From positions 1 through 20,698 of the forward strand of contig JAOACU010000012.1 of the NCBI GenBank assembly GCA_026417715.1: 20,698 nt of DNA, in the 5' to 3' direction. The notes under the pieces are model-generated. The model was not told the origin of the DNA, made no database searches, and saw nothing but the letters and a program-made list of their open reading frames with translations. This DNA is from Anaerolineae bacterium. GTDB taxonomy: Bacteria > Chloroflexota > Anaerolineae > UBA4142. How positions within the stretch are numbered: position 1 is the first letter of the stretch; every line of letters begins with the position of its first letter. The position numbers were made by a program, and so were the translations under genes. This document shows positions 7,803 to 14,685 of this stretch, piece after piece.

Positions 7803-8608
7803 TTGGGAATCGCAAACTTGCGTTCGATATAGCGAACGATAAGCGAAAGTCCAATCGTCATCGTCAAGTACAAAAACGCGGCAATCGTCCAATGTTCCAG
7901 TGGACGAAACGTGTTGGCACTCCGTTGCCGCGTCCATAGCGTCAACTCTTTCACGCTGATTGCTGAAGTGAGTGCCGAGTCTTTGAGCATCGCCACAAAA
8001 TCGTTGCCAAGCGGTGGCAGGATGATGCGAATGGCTTGCGGGAGAATGACATAGCGCATCGCTTGCAAGTAACTCATTCCCAACGATCGCGCGGCTTCCA
8101 TCTGTCCGCGTGGAATCGCTTCGATGCCCGCGCGATACGTTTCGGCGAGATACGCGCCGTAGCCGATGGCAAGTGCAACAATGCCGATGTTTTCTTCGCG
8201 GCGAAAAATCTCGGCATACGGTTCGGGAATGTTGCTCGCGAGCGCGGGCGCAATCACGTAGAAAAAGTACAGGATTTGAACCAGCAAGGGGATGCCGCGA
8301 ATGACTTCAACGTACAGCGTGCTGATGGTGTACAACACGGGATTGCGCGAGACGCGCATCAATCCCGCGACGAGACCGATGAGCAAAGCCAGCGCGTAGG
8401 CAAAGAACGTGACGTACAACGTGAGGTAGATGCCACTGCTGAGTAGCGTGATGATGTTGGTATAGTCGGGGCTGGTGAAAATGACGATCAATGCCAGAAT
8501 GCCGGCGATGATCAAAATGAGCATCCACCAAGGCACGCGTTCCCAGTCGAAGGGGATGGCACGCCCGGCACGCGAACGAGTCGCAGAAGACGAGTCGTGG
8601 TCTGCCAT
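7799..8608 (-). CDS. glnP: Polar amino acid ABC transporter permease (HisM/GlnP family)
   Basis: Membrane permease, probably a homodimer in this one-permease system. The family's coupling motif is clear in the last third: AETYRAGIEAIPRGQMEAAR followed by SLGMSY, VILPQAIRIILPPLGNDFV and LKDSALTSAIS. About five hydrophobic segments follow a ~25-residue hydrophilic N-terminus (MADHDSSSATRSRAGR). Start is uncertain: ATG at 8608 gives 269 residues, GTG at 8653 gives 284; neither has a good ribosome-binding site. ATG is preferred because the intervening residues do not look like permease sequence. It lies downstream of glnH across a gap with a strong hairpin and overlaps glnQ by 4 nt. Confidence 0.9.
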   Translation of the reverse strand: MADHDSSSATRSRAGRAIPFDWERVPWWMLILIIAGILALIVIFTSPDYTNIITLLSSGIYLTLYVTFFAYALALLIGLVAGLMRVSRNPVLYTISTLYVEVIRGIPLLVQILYFFYVIAPALASNIPEPYAEIFRREENIGIVALAIGYGAYLAETYRAGIEAIPRGQMEAARSLGMSYLQAMRYVILPQAIRIILPPLGNDFVAMLKDSALTSAISVKELTLWTRQRSANTFRPLEHWTIAAFLYLTMTIGLSLIVRYIERKFAIPK

Positions 8609-8694
8609 TGTGAGTGTGAAGGTGGACGTGCGCGCCAGAGCAGGCACATCCACCTATCAGATTCGCTCTAGGTAGAAAAACGATGATGGGTTGA

Positions 8695-8733
8695 TTCAGA
8701 CCTCACAGGTCTCCCAGACCCGTGAGGTCTGAA
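8695..8733 (-). promoter_or_regulatory. 18-bp intercistronic hairpin between glnH and glnP
   Basis: Arms 8695-8712 and 8716-8733 with loop of 3 nt. The single A-C mismatch on the plus strand (8707/8721) is a G-U wobble in the minus-strand transcript, so the RNA helix is continuous. It starts 23 nt after the glnH stop. Such hairpins behind binding-protein genes commonly protect the upstream mRNA or terminate part of the transcription, giving more binding protein than permease. No T-run follows. It may also be a dispersed palindrome. Confidence 0.65.
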
Positions 8734-8755
8734 CTATTTTCAAGAGCGATCAGAT

Positions 8756-9649
8756 TTACTTGAGCGGCAAGCCGGCGCCAGTGCAATCGGGTTTGGGACT
8801 AATGTCCTTCCACCACTTTTCGCACAACTTGCTCCACGTGCCATCAGCGAACACGGCTTTCAACCCCGCGTCGAACGCGCTCTTGAGTTCGGTGTCCCCT
8901 TTGCGGAAGACAAAGCCCAGATACTCGTCGCCAAATTGACTACCAGTCAGTTTGATGCGCCCTTTGTTCTGTTCGAGTAACTCGGACGCGGCGAATGTGT
9001 CAATCACAACCGCATTGGCTTGTTTGTTCAGGAGGGCTTGGACAGCGGCAGGAAAATCTTGGAATTCCTTGACCTGCTTGTTTGGATCAGCAACGAGTTT
9101 CTTGGCGGTGATCGCGTTAGTCGTTCCAAGTTGCACGGCGACGATCACTTCGGGCTTTTTCAAGTCGTTGATATCTTTGACGACGGTCTCATCGGTGCGC
9201 ACAAGCAAGACCTGTGTGTTCTTCATATACGGCAGACCAAAATCAACCGTCTTGGCGCGTTCTTCGGTGATCGTCCAACCCGATGCAGACATATCGTAGG
9301 TCTTGTTGTTGACGGCGATGAGCAAGCCATCGAAATCGGCGGTGATGAATGTCGCTTTGCAATTGATGCGTTTGCAGATTTCGTTGACCAGATCAACATC
9401 AAAGCCGACGATTTCTTTCTTGTCGTTGATGGATTCAAACGGAGGGTAGGTGGTGTCGCTACCGACTTTGAGTGCGCGCCCTTTCAGGTCGGGTAACGCG
9501 GCGGCGGGAGCCGTTGTGGGTTTGGGGGCTTCGGTGGGTTTGGGTGCGGCAGTTGGTGGCGCAGCCGTTGGCGCTGGTGTGGGTGCGGGTGCGCACGCCG
9601 CGAGGATCACGGCAAAGAGAACGAACAGGAACAGAGCGGTGCGTTTCAT
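8756..9649 (-). CDS. glnH: Polar amino acid ABC transporter substrate-binding lipoprotein (SBP_bac_3)
   Basis: Extracytoplasmic receptor for the gln importer. Residues 1-18 are a signal peptide with lipobox LAAC (Cys19). Residues 20-52 are a Pro/Thr/Ala linker of repeated TAAP/KPTEAP type, likely a flexible tether between the lipid anchor and the binding domain. Family 3 signature YPPFESINDKKEIVGFDVDL (68-87). Ligand-site candidates by family position are Arg131 in TEERAKTVDF, LGTTNA (164-169) and Asp197 in VVIDTF, which would hold the alpha-amino and carboxyl groups. Cys92/97 may form a disulfide. 297 residues, near normal once the linker is removed. GAGGAG lies 9 nt before the ATG. First gene of the operon, with a near-consensus promoter 90 nt upstream. 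Confidence 0.93.
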   Translation of the reverse strand: MKRTALFLFVLFAVILAACAPAPTPAPTAAPPTAAPKPTEAPKPTTAPAAALPDLKGRALKVGSDTTYPPFESINDKKEIVGFDVDLVNEICKRINCKATFITADFDGLLIAVNNKTYDMSASGWTITEERAKTVDFGLPYMKNTQVLLVRTDETVVKDINDLKKPEVIVAVQLGTTNAITAKKLVADPNKQVKEFQDFPAAVQALLNKQANAVVIDTFAASELLEQNKGRIKLTGSQFGDEYLGFVFRKGDTELKSAFDAGLKAVFADGTWSKLCEKWWKDISPKPDCTGAGLPLK

Positions 9650-9695
9650 TTTTTCTTCTCCTCAAGATGGGGTTGGGGAACAAGTGAAAAAAAGT

Positions 9696-9709
9696 CGCAA
9701 GCGTTTGCG
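9696..9709 (-). promoter_or_regulatory. LacI-family operator-like site in the glnH leader
   Basis: CGCAAGCGTTTGCG (plus strand) is an interrupted palindrome: arms CGCAA/TTGCG around a centre with CG, 12 of 14 positions symmetric. It resembles LacI/PurR/CcpA-type operators (GCAANCGNTTGC). It sits about 25-38 nt downstream of the predicted glnH start of transcription, a roadblock position. In RNA it forms a 5-bp stem followed by seven U, so a weak terminator/attenuator is an alternative reading. No LacI-family gene is in the window. Confidence 0.45.
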
Positions 9710-9740
9710 CTAGTTTCACCTTTCCATTCAAGTTGGCGCA

Positions 9741-9769
9741 AGTATAACAAAGATGCAAAGTGATGTCAA
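9741..9769 (-). promoter_or_regulatory. Near-consensus sigma70 promoter of the gln operon
   Basis: Minus strand: -35 TTGACA (9769-9764), 17-nt spacer, -10 TATACT (9746-9741). Predicted transcription start near 9734, leader ~85 nt to glnH. Full -35 match, one mismatch in the -10, ideal spacing. Confidence 0.8.
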
Positions 9770-9813
9770 GATGTTTTCGCGCTTCACCAACCTTTATCGC
9801 CGATATGGAACTT

Positions 9814-9842
9814 TTGACGCGCGTCAACAGGCAGAGTAAAAT
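9814..9842 (+). promoter_or_regulatory. psuG promoter with a palindromic operator-like -35
   Basis: -35 TTGACG (9814-9819), 17-nt spacer, -10 TAAAAT (9837-9842). The -35 lies in a perfect 14-bp palindrome, TTGACGCGCGTCAA (9814-9827), as expected if a dimeric regulator competes with RNA polymerase. Transcription would start near 9849, about 73 nt before the psuG GTG. It is divergent from the gln promoter, about 45 bp away. Confidence 0.5.
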
Positions 9843-9921
9843 GCAGACAAACGCATTGACTACGAGAGTGGAAAAGCGTAACGGGTGTTGAAAGAAAACT
9901 TGCGAAAAATAGGATGGACGC

Positions 9922-10914
9922 GTGACTGATCTTGCACTTGAATCTACCGTGATTGCGCACGGGTTGCCCTATCCGCAAAACTTGGAAACCGCGCGCGCAC
10001 TCGAAGCGATTGCGCGCGCACACGGCGTTACACCGCGCACGATTGCGATCCTTGGCGGCGAAATCAAGATTGGGTTGAGCGATGCGGAACTCGAATATCT
10101 GGCGCGCGCGCGTGACGTGCTCAAACTCGCGCGCCGTGACCTTGCTTTAGCGATTGCACAAAAACGCGACGGTGCCACCACCGTCAGCGCGACGATGTAT
10201 CTTGCTCATCGCGCAGGTATTCGCGTCTTTGCCACGGGAGGCATTGGGGGCGTGCATCGGCAGGGCGAGTGCGGAGTTCAGAGTTCGGAGTTAGGAGTTC
10301 GGAATTCGGAGTTAGGAGTTCGGAATTCGGAGTTCGGAGTTCGGAATTCAGAGTTCGGAGTTCGGAGTTCGGAACTGGACACTGAACACCGAATACTGAA
10401 TACTGCTCCTGATGTCTCTGCCGATCTTCCCGAACTTGCGCGCACACCTGTTGTCGTTGTCTGCGCTGGTGCCAAAGCGATTCTGGATTTGCCGGCGACG
10501 CTCGAATGGTTGGAGACGTTTGGGGTGCCGGTGTTGGGGTACCAAACCGACGAATTTCCGGCGTTCTACTCGCGCGCGTCGGGTTTGTGCGTGCCCGCGC
10601 GCGTGGATTCGATCGAACAAGCCGCGCGCGTCATCAAGACGCACTGGGACTTGGGTTTGACCAGCGGTGTCTTGATGTGTGTGCCCATTCCGCCGGCGGA
10701 CGAGATTCCGCGCGAGGTGATCGAACCGCACATCGCGCGCGCGCTGAGCGAAGAGGAAGCGCAACACATCATCGGTGGCGCGGTGACGCCATTTGTACTC
10801 AAGCGGCTGGCTGAGTTGACGAATGGTGCTACGGTGCGCGCGAATATCGCACTACTAAAAAACAATGTTGCGGTTGCGGCGGAGATGGCAAAGGCACTCG
10901 ATACCTTGAGATGA
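9922..10914 (+). CDS. psuG: Pseudouridine-5'-phosphate glycosidase with a repeat-derived insertion
   Basis: Cleaves the C-C glycosidic bond of pseudouridine 5'-phosphate to uracil and ribose 5-phosphate, in pseudouridine salvage. Strong PsuG motifs: ALESTVIAHGLPYP (5-18, with the catalytic-type Glu7), QKRDGATTVSAT (80-91), ATGGIGGVHR (104-113), VSADLPELARTPVVVV with metal-ligand-type Asp164 just before it, CAGAKAILD with the Schiff-base-type Lys185, and YQTDEFPAFYSR. Residues ~114-162 are foreign to the family: seven-residue repeats of SELGVRN type, made by heptanucleotide array B, replacing the short turn between GGVHR and D-(I/V)-SADL. Without them the length (~280) is normal. GTG start with AGGA 7 nt upstream. 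No psuK kinase gene adjoins it. The insert is in a loop, so activity may survive, but this is inference. Confidence 0.93.
   Translation: MTDLALESTVIAHGLPYPQNLETARALEAIARAHGVTPRTIAILGGEIKIGLSDAELEYLARARDVLKLARRDLALAIAQKRDGATTVSATMYLAHRAGIRVFATGGIGGVHRQGECGVQSSELGVRNSELGVRNSEFGVRNSEFGVRSSELDTEHRILNTAPDVSADLPELARTPVVVVCAGAKAILDLPATLEWLETFGVPVLGYQTDEFPAFYSRASGLCVPARVDSIEQAARVIKTHWDLGLTSGVLMCVPIPPADEIPREVIEPHIARALSEEEAQHIIGGAVTPFVLKRLAELTNGATVRANIALLKNNVAVAAEMAKALDTLR
10272..10405 (+). repeat. Inverted heptad array B (CGGAGTT units) inside psuG
   Basis: Fourteen consecutive 7-nt units (10272-10369) of CGGAGTT with variants CAGAGTT, AGGAGTT and CGGAATT, then a turn AGTT-CGG-AACT and about 4.7 inverted, more degenerate units (AACTGGA, CACTGAA, CACCGAA, TACTGAA, TACTG; 10373-10405). 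A 7-nt unit gives a 21-nt, 7-residue protein period that visits all three frames; the CGGAGTT unit has no stop in any of the six frames, so the gene stays open. Confidence 0.9.
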
Positions 10915-11000
10915 CACCGCGTCGTAATTGCTCAGCCGTACTGAATTTTGCTACAGAGCGCAATCGTAGTCGTTCAAAGTTCGTTGACGCGGGTTTTCCT

Positions 11001-12449
11001 CTAGCGTGTGATCCATACACTCCCCGCGCGCGGAGCCAGCGCAATCTCGCGCGCGTATCCCTCTTGCACGACGATTTCTTCCCCCGTCCATTCCTCGACC
11101 AGACGCGTGTTATTCGCCAGCAATCGCTCGACGCGTAAATCGAGTGTGACCGGCTCGCGTCCTGCGTTCAACGCGACGATGACGGTGAGCGCGTCGGGAT
11201 GATGACGCGCAAAGGCGAGCGTTTTGCCGTTGGCGAATAAAATTGTCATCGCGCCGCGTCGTAACGCGACGTACTTGTGGCGTAGCGCGGTGAGACGTTT
11301 GACGTACGATAGCATCTCGCGTCCGCGCTTGCTCGGCTCCCAGATCATCGCGCGACGACAATCGGGATCGCAAAGCCCTTCCATCGCGATTTCGTCACCG
11401 TAGTACAGCATCGGCGCGCCGATGTAGGTGAACATCGTCAGTAACGCCAGTTGCAACGCGGTGGGGTCGCCGCGCGCAATCGTGATAAAGCGCGCGGTGT
11501 CGTGACTATCGAGCAGGTTGAGTTGCGCGTAGGTGATTTCGCGCGGATACCACGTCAGCATATCGGTCAGCCAGCGCGCAAATTCTTCGGCGTTGATTGA
11601 TTGCACCGCGCCGTACGAATGTTCGTGCAGTAAATCGCGCTGCGGGTCCTCGACGAAAAACGCCAGACACGCGCGCGCGAATTGATAGTTCATCACCGCA
11701 TCGAATTGATCGCCGCGCAACCAGCGGTCACCGCGCTGCCAAATTTCACCGACGATGTACGCGTCGGGGTTGGCGCGTTTGACGCGTTGGCGAAACGTGC
11801 GCCAAAAATCGTCATCGTCAATTTCGCCGGGCACATCGAGTCGCCAACCGTCAATCCCTTCACGAACCCAATGCTCGGCAACGCGGAACAGAAATTCGCG
11901 CACCTGCGGATTTTTGTGATTGAACTTGGGGAGTGCGGCGATGTTCCACCACGCATCGTAATTCGGATGTGCATCGTACGCGCGCACAGGAAAACTGTGA
12001 AAGTTGAACCAATCGCGATACGGCGATGCTGCGCCATTTTCGAGTGTGTGGTTGAACTGATAGAAACCGCGACTCGCGTGATTGAACACGCCATCGAGGA
12101 TGATGCGAATGCCGCGCGCGTGCGCCGATTCGAGCAGTGTTTTGAACGCGGTGTTGCCACCCAGAATCGGATCCACTTGAAAATAATCGTACGTATGATA
12201 GCGATGATTTGCCGTAGATTGAAAAATCGGATTGAGATAAATCGCATTGATGCCCAAATCGGTCAGGTAATCGAGATGCTCGACAATGCCCAACAGATCG
12301 CCACCTTTGAAACCAAAGTTCGTGGGTGGCGCATCCCACGCTTCAAGGTTGTGTGGTTTTTCGACGCGCGCGCTTTGGGCAAAACGATCGGGAAAAATTT
12401 GATAAAAGATCGCGTCTTGAACCCACGAGGGAATTTGTATGTCTGACAA
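11001..12449 (-). CDS. GH13 alpha-glucan hydrolase, cyclomaltodextrinase/neopullulanase-like
   Basis: Alpha-amylase superfamily enzyme acting on maltodextrins, cyclodextrins or pullulan-type alpha-glucans. From TTG 12449 (482 residues): an N-terminal start into the barrel, WVQDAIFYQIFPDRFAQS; region I DGVFNHAS (Asp119); region II GWRLDVPGE with nucleophile Asp205; region III VGEIWQ with acid/base Glu235; region IV LLDSHDTAR with Asp317; then a C-terminal beta domain. The VPGE and VGEIW variants match the GH13_20 group, but the N-terminal CBM34-type domain of that group is absent. No signal peptide, so probably cytoplasmic. Start: the ATG at 12473 lacks a ribosome-binding site; TTG 12449 has CGGAGG 9 nt upstream. 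Lies 64 nt after the SUMF1-fold gene. Confidence 0.85.
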   Translation of the reverse strand: MSDIQIPSWVQDAIFYQIFPDRFAQSARVEKPHNLEAWDAPPTNFGFKGGDLLGIVEHLDYLTDLGINAIYLNPIFQSTANHRYHTYDYFQVDPILGGNTAFKTLLESAHARGIRIILDGVFNHASRGFYQFNHTLENGAASPYRDWFNFHSFPVRAYDAHPNYDAWWNIAALPKFNHKNPQVREFLFRVAEHWVREGIDGWRLDVPGEIDDDDFWRTFRQRVKRANPDAYIVGEIWQRGDRWLRGDQFDAVMNYQFARACLAFFVEDPQRDLLHEHSYGAVQSINAEEFARWLTDMLTWYPREITYAQLNLLDSHDTARFITIARGDPTALQLALLTMFTYIGAPMLYYGDEIAMEGLCDPDCRRAMIWEPSKRGREMLSYVKRLTALRHKYVALRRGAMTILFANGKTLAFARHHPDALTVIVALNAGREPVTLDLRVERLLANNTRLVEEWTGEEIVVQEGYAREIALAPRAGSVWITR

Positions 12450-12481
12450 AATTGTATGCCTCCGAAAACACATTGTGGGGT

Positions 12482-12510
12482 GTAGGGGCGAAGCATCGCT
12501 TCGCCCCTAC
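12482..12510. repeat. Dispersed palindrome, GTAGGGGCGA family, copy 2
   Basis: Perfect 13-bp inverted repeat (12482-12494 with 12498-12510), loop ATC. Between the SUMF1-fold gene and the amylase, 3 nt after the former's stop codon. Same 29-nt plan as 3916-3944: the ten outer pairs are identical, and the three inner pairs all differ yet still pair. Confidence 0.8.
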
Positions 12511-12513
12511 GTG

Positions 12514-13311
12514 TTACGCAACACGATACGCGATGCGAAAACCGGTGTCGTCGCTGTGATGGATCGCCGCCGCCCAGCCGCGATACGCGCACCGACAAAT
12601 CGCTTTGGTGCCGCGAAACGATCCACCGCGCACGACACGCTGTTCGTTGCCGCGCAAACGCGAGGGTTCGTTCGTCACTTGCAAGCCCCAGCGTTCGACC
12701 CAGGGCAAATGTTGTCCTGGTGCAAGTTGTAACGATTCGCGCCCATCGTCCGCGCGATACGGATAGCGTCCGAACATCGAAAAGCACCACTCGCTTACAT
12801 TGCCGACAAGGTCTGCCACGCCGTACGGACTTGCACCGACACTCGCATAGCGCGTCACGGGTGTTGTATCGTTCAACTTGGATTCCAGATTGTTCGCGCG
12901 TTGTGGGTCCCACTGATTGCCCCAAGGATAGATGCGTCCATCAGTGCCACGCGCGGCTTTTTCCCATTCGGGTTCAGTCGGCAAGCGAATTGGCAAGCCG
13001 AGTTCTTGCGATGCCCACTCGCAAAACGCCAAACAATCGTGAAAGGTGACACCCACAACGGGGTGATCCTCTTTGCCTTCTGGCATTTTGCCATCGCGCC
13101 AAAACTTGGGCGCGCGGTGCCTCGTCGCCGCGATGAAGATTGCGTACTGTTCGTTTGTCACCGGAAAACGCGCGATGTAAAAGTCGGGCAGAGTGAGTTT
13201 GTGTTGCGGCGTTTCGTCCGGTTCCAACTCCACGCCACGTCCGGGATTTGTTCCGATGATGAATTCACCAGCAGGGATGAGAACAAAGTCAAAGTTGAGT
13301 CGGGTGGTCAT
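12514..13311 (-). CDS. SUMF1/FGE-fold (formylglycine-generating-enzyme-like) protein
   Basis: 265 residues, almost entirely one FGE-sulfatase/SUMF1 domain: VLIPAGEFIIGT (10-21), DETPQHKLTLPDFYIARFPV, NEQYAIFI, PVVGVTFHDCLAFCEWAS, RLPTEPEWEKAARG, YPWGNQWDPQRAN, GVADLVGNVSEWC, VVRGGSF and the terminal GFRIAYR. True formylglycine-generating enzymes carry two copper-binding Cys at +2 and +7 after GGSF. Here the +2 position is Gly and only the +7 Cys is kept, so sulfatase activation is unlikely. Related proteins act in other redox or binding roles (for example EgtB- or PvdO-like) or as domains of unknown role. No signal peptide. Start ATG has only AGG upstream. It follows rimO after 47 nt and precedes the amylase. 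Confidence 0.82.
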   Translation of the reverse strand: MTTRLNFDFVLIPAGEFIIGTNPGRGVELEPDETPQHKLTLPDFYIARFPVTNEQYAIFIAATRHRAPKFWRDGKMPEGKEDHPVVGVTFHDCLAFCEWASQELGLPIRLPTEPEWEKAARGTDGRIYPWGNQWDPQRANNLESKLNDTTPVTRYASVGASPYGVADLVGNVSEWCFSMFGRYPYRADDGRESLQLAPGQHLPWVERWGLQVTNEPSRLRGNEQRVVRGGSFRGTKAICRCAYRGWAAAIHHSDDTGFRIAYRVA

Positions 13312-13321
13312 AGTTTACCTG

Positions 13322-13400
13322 TTGCAAGTTTCAGGTTTCGGGTTACAGGTTCCAAGTTTCAGGTTGAACCTTGAACTTGCAACCTGAAACTTGAAACCTC
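13322..13400. repeat. Inverted heptad array C (TCARGTT units) over the rimO 3' end
   Basis: Plus strand: six 7-nt units CAAGTTT/CAGGTTT/CGGGTTA and similar (13325-13366), then five inverted units AACCTTG, AACTTGC, AACCTGA, AACTTGA, AACCTCA (13367-13401). The two arms share the consensus TCARGTT when read on the same strand and meet with no spacer. The last 12 codons and the stop of rimO are inside, and the SUMF1-fold gene starts 11 nt beyond it. Confidence 0.85.
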
Positions 13401-14684
13401 ACCGACAAGGTCGTACTCCATCGCTTGCGTGATTTGCACGCGTACAAAACTACCGATGGGTAATTCACGTTGAATGATGACAACGCCGTCCACTTCGGGC
13501 GCGTCGCGGTACGAGCGCGCGATGCTGATGCCATCGCCCGTGCCTTCGATGAGCACATCGAGTTCTTTGCCGATGAACGCGCGATTTTTGGCAAGTGAAA
13601 TTTTTTGTTGCAATGCCATCGCGCGTTCGCGCCGATATTTTTTCGTTTTGCCAGAAACTTGATGCGGCATTGTGGCAGCAGGCGTGCCTTCTTCGCGCGA
13701 AAATTCAAAGATGCCGACGCGGTCGAATTGTTGCTCTTCCAAAAATTCCAACAGCGCGCGAAATTCCTCTTCCGTTTCGCCGGGAAAGCCAACGATGAAC
13801 GTCGTGCGAATCGCAAGGTCGGGTATTGCCGCGCGCAAATCGTCCAGCATCTTGCGCGTGACGACGATGTTGGGGCGTTTCATTCGCACGAGCGTATCGG
13901 GATGCGCGTGCTGAAGTGGAACATCAATGTAATGCACCACTTGCGGATAGCGCGCCAGCGTTTCGATGAGGCGCGGGGTGATGTGACCGGGAAACGTGTA
14001 CATCAACCGCAACCACGTCAGCCCCTCGACTTCGCGACACAAGCGTTCGATGAGTGTGGCGAGCGCGTCGCGTTCACCGAAATCCCAACCGTACGCCGTC
14101 GTGTCTTGCGCGACAAGGACGATTTCGCGCGCGCCGTGCGCGACCAAGTCGCGCGCTTCGGCAATCACATCGTCGGGATGTTTGGAACGTTGCGCGCCTT
14201 TGATGGCAGGGATGATGCAAAACGTGCAAGGACGATCACAGCCATCGGCGATTTTGAGGTACGCGCTAGGACCTTGCGCTTGGCGCGGCAAGCGCGCGAC
14301 AATCGAACGTTCGGTGGGTAAATCGGTGTATGTTTGCGCGCGATGCAAGTGATCGAGCACGCGCGGGAGCGCAAGCCATTGCCCGGCATCGAGCACAATG
14401 TCCACTTGTGGCACCTCGCGTCGAATCGTGTCACCGTATCGCGAAATCAGACAACCAACGGCGACGAGCGATTGTTCGGCGCGCTTGTGCTCACCGAGCG
14501 CGCGCAACGCATCGAGCGATTCGCGACGCGCGGCTTGGAGAAAGCCACAGGTGTTGACGATGAGCACATCCGCATCGTCAGGTTGTTCGACGCGTGTCCA
14601 ATCGTTTTGTGCTAGGAGCGCGCACATTCCATCGGAATCGGCAGTATTTTTGGCGCAACCGAGAGTGAGGAGATAGTATCGCAT
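13359..14684 (-). CDS. rimO: Ribosomal protein S12 methylthiotransferase RimO
   Basis: Radical-SAM enzyme that adds a methylthio group to a conserved Asp of ribosomal protein S12. 441 residues in three domains. The UPF0004/MTTase N-terminal domain has its [4Fe-4S] Cys at 10 (TLGCAKNTADS), 46 (NTCGF) and 78. The radical-SAM domain has CDRPCTFC (Cys149, 153, 156) and FPGETEEEF. The TRAM domain is at ~366-430, with SYRDAPEVDG, a motif that separates RimO from MiaB. The usual end is near DLVGEV; the final residues (SSFRLQVQGST) are translated repeat array C, with the stop in the first opposite-arm unit. ATG begins 1 nt after the rodZ stop with no clear ribosome-binding site, so translational coupling is likely. 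Confidence 0.96.
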   Translation of the reverse strand: MRYYLLTLGCAKNTADSDGMCALLAQNDWTRVEQPDDADVLIVNTCGFLQAARRESLDALRALGEHKRAEQSLVAVGCLISRYGDTIRREVPQVDIVLDAGQWLALPRVLDHLHRAQTYTDLPTERSIVARLPRQAQGPSAYLKIADGCDRPCTFCIIPAIKGAQRSKHPDDVIAEARDLVAHGAREIVLVAQDTTAYGWDFGERDALATLIERLCREVEGLTWLRLMYTFPGHITPRLIETLARYPQVVHYIDVPLQHAHPDTLVRMKRPNIVVTRKMLDDLRAAIPDLAIRTTFIVGFPGETEEEFRALLEFLEEQQFDRVGIFEFSREEGTPAATMPHQVSGKTKKYRRERAMALQQKISLAKNRAFIGKELDVLIEGTGDGISIARSYRDAPEVDGVVIIQRELPIGSFVRVQITQAMEYDLVGEVSSFRLQVQGST

Positions 14685-14685
14685 T

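Noticed and set aside
7803..7937. Longer N-terminus for glnQ
   Set aside because: The extra codons are glnP coding sequence read in another frame; the ATGA overlap gives a normal-length GlnQ.
10272..10405. CRISPR array
   Set aside because: Units are 7 nt and contiguous, with no spacers; it is a simple tandem array with an inverted tail.
10184..10475. Minus-strand repeat proteins (PNSELRT repeats) over the psuG array
   Set aside because: The unit is stop-free in all frames, so such frames are expected by chance; the plus frame joins two halves of a real enzyme.
10915..11000. Terminator between psuG and the amylase
   Set aside because: CCGCGTC and GACGCGG followed by TTTT can pair, but the loop would be about 60 nt; too weak to call.
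11682..12446. 254-codon plus-strand frame opposite the amylase
   Set aside because: Antisense shadow; the GH13 motifs are all on the minus strand.
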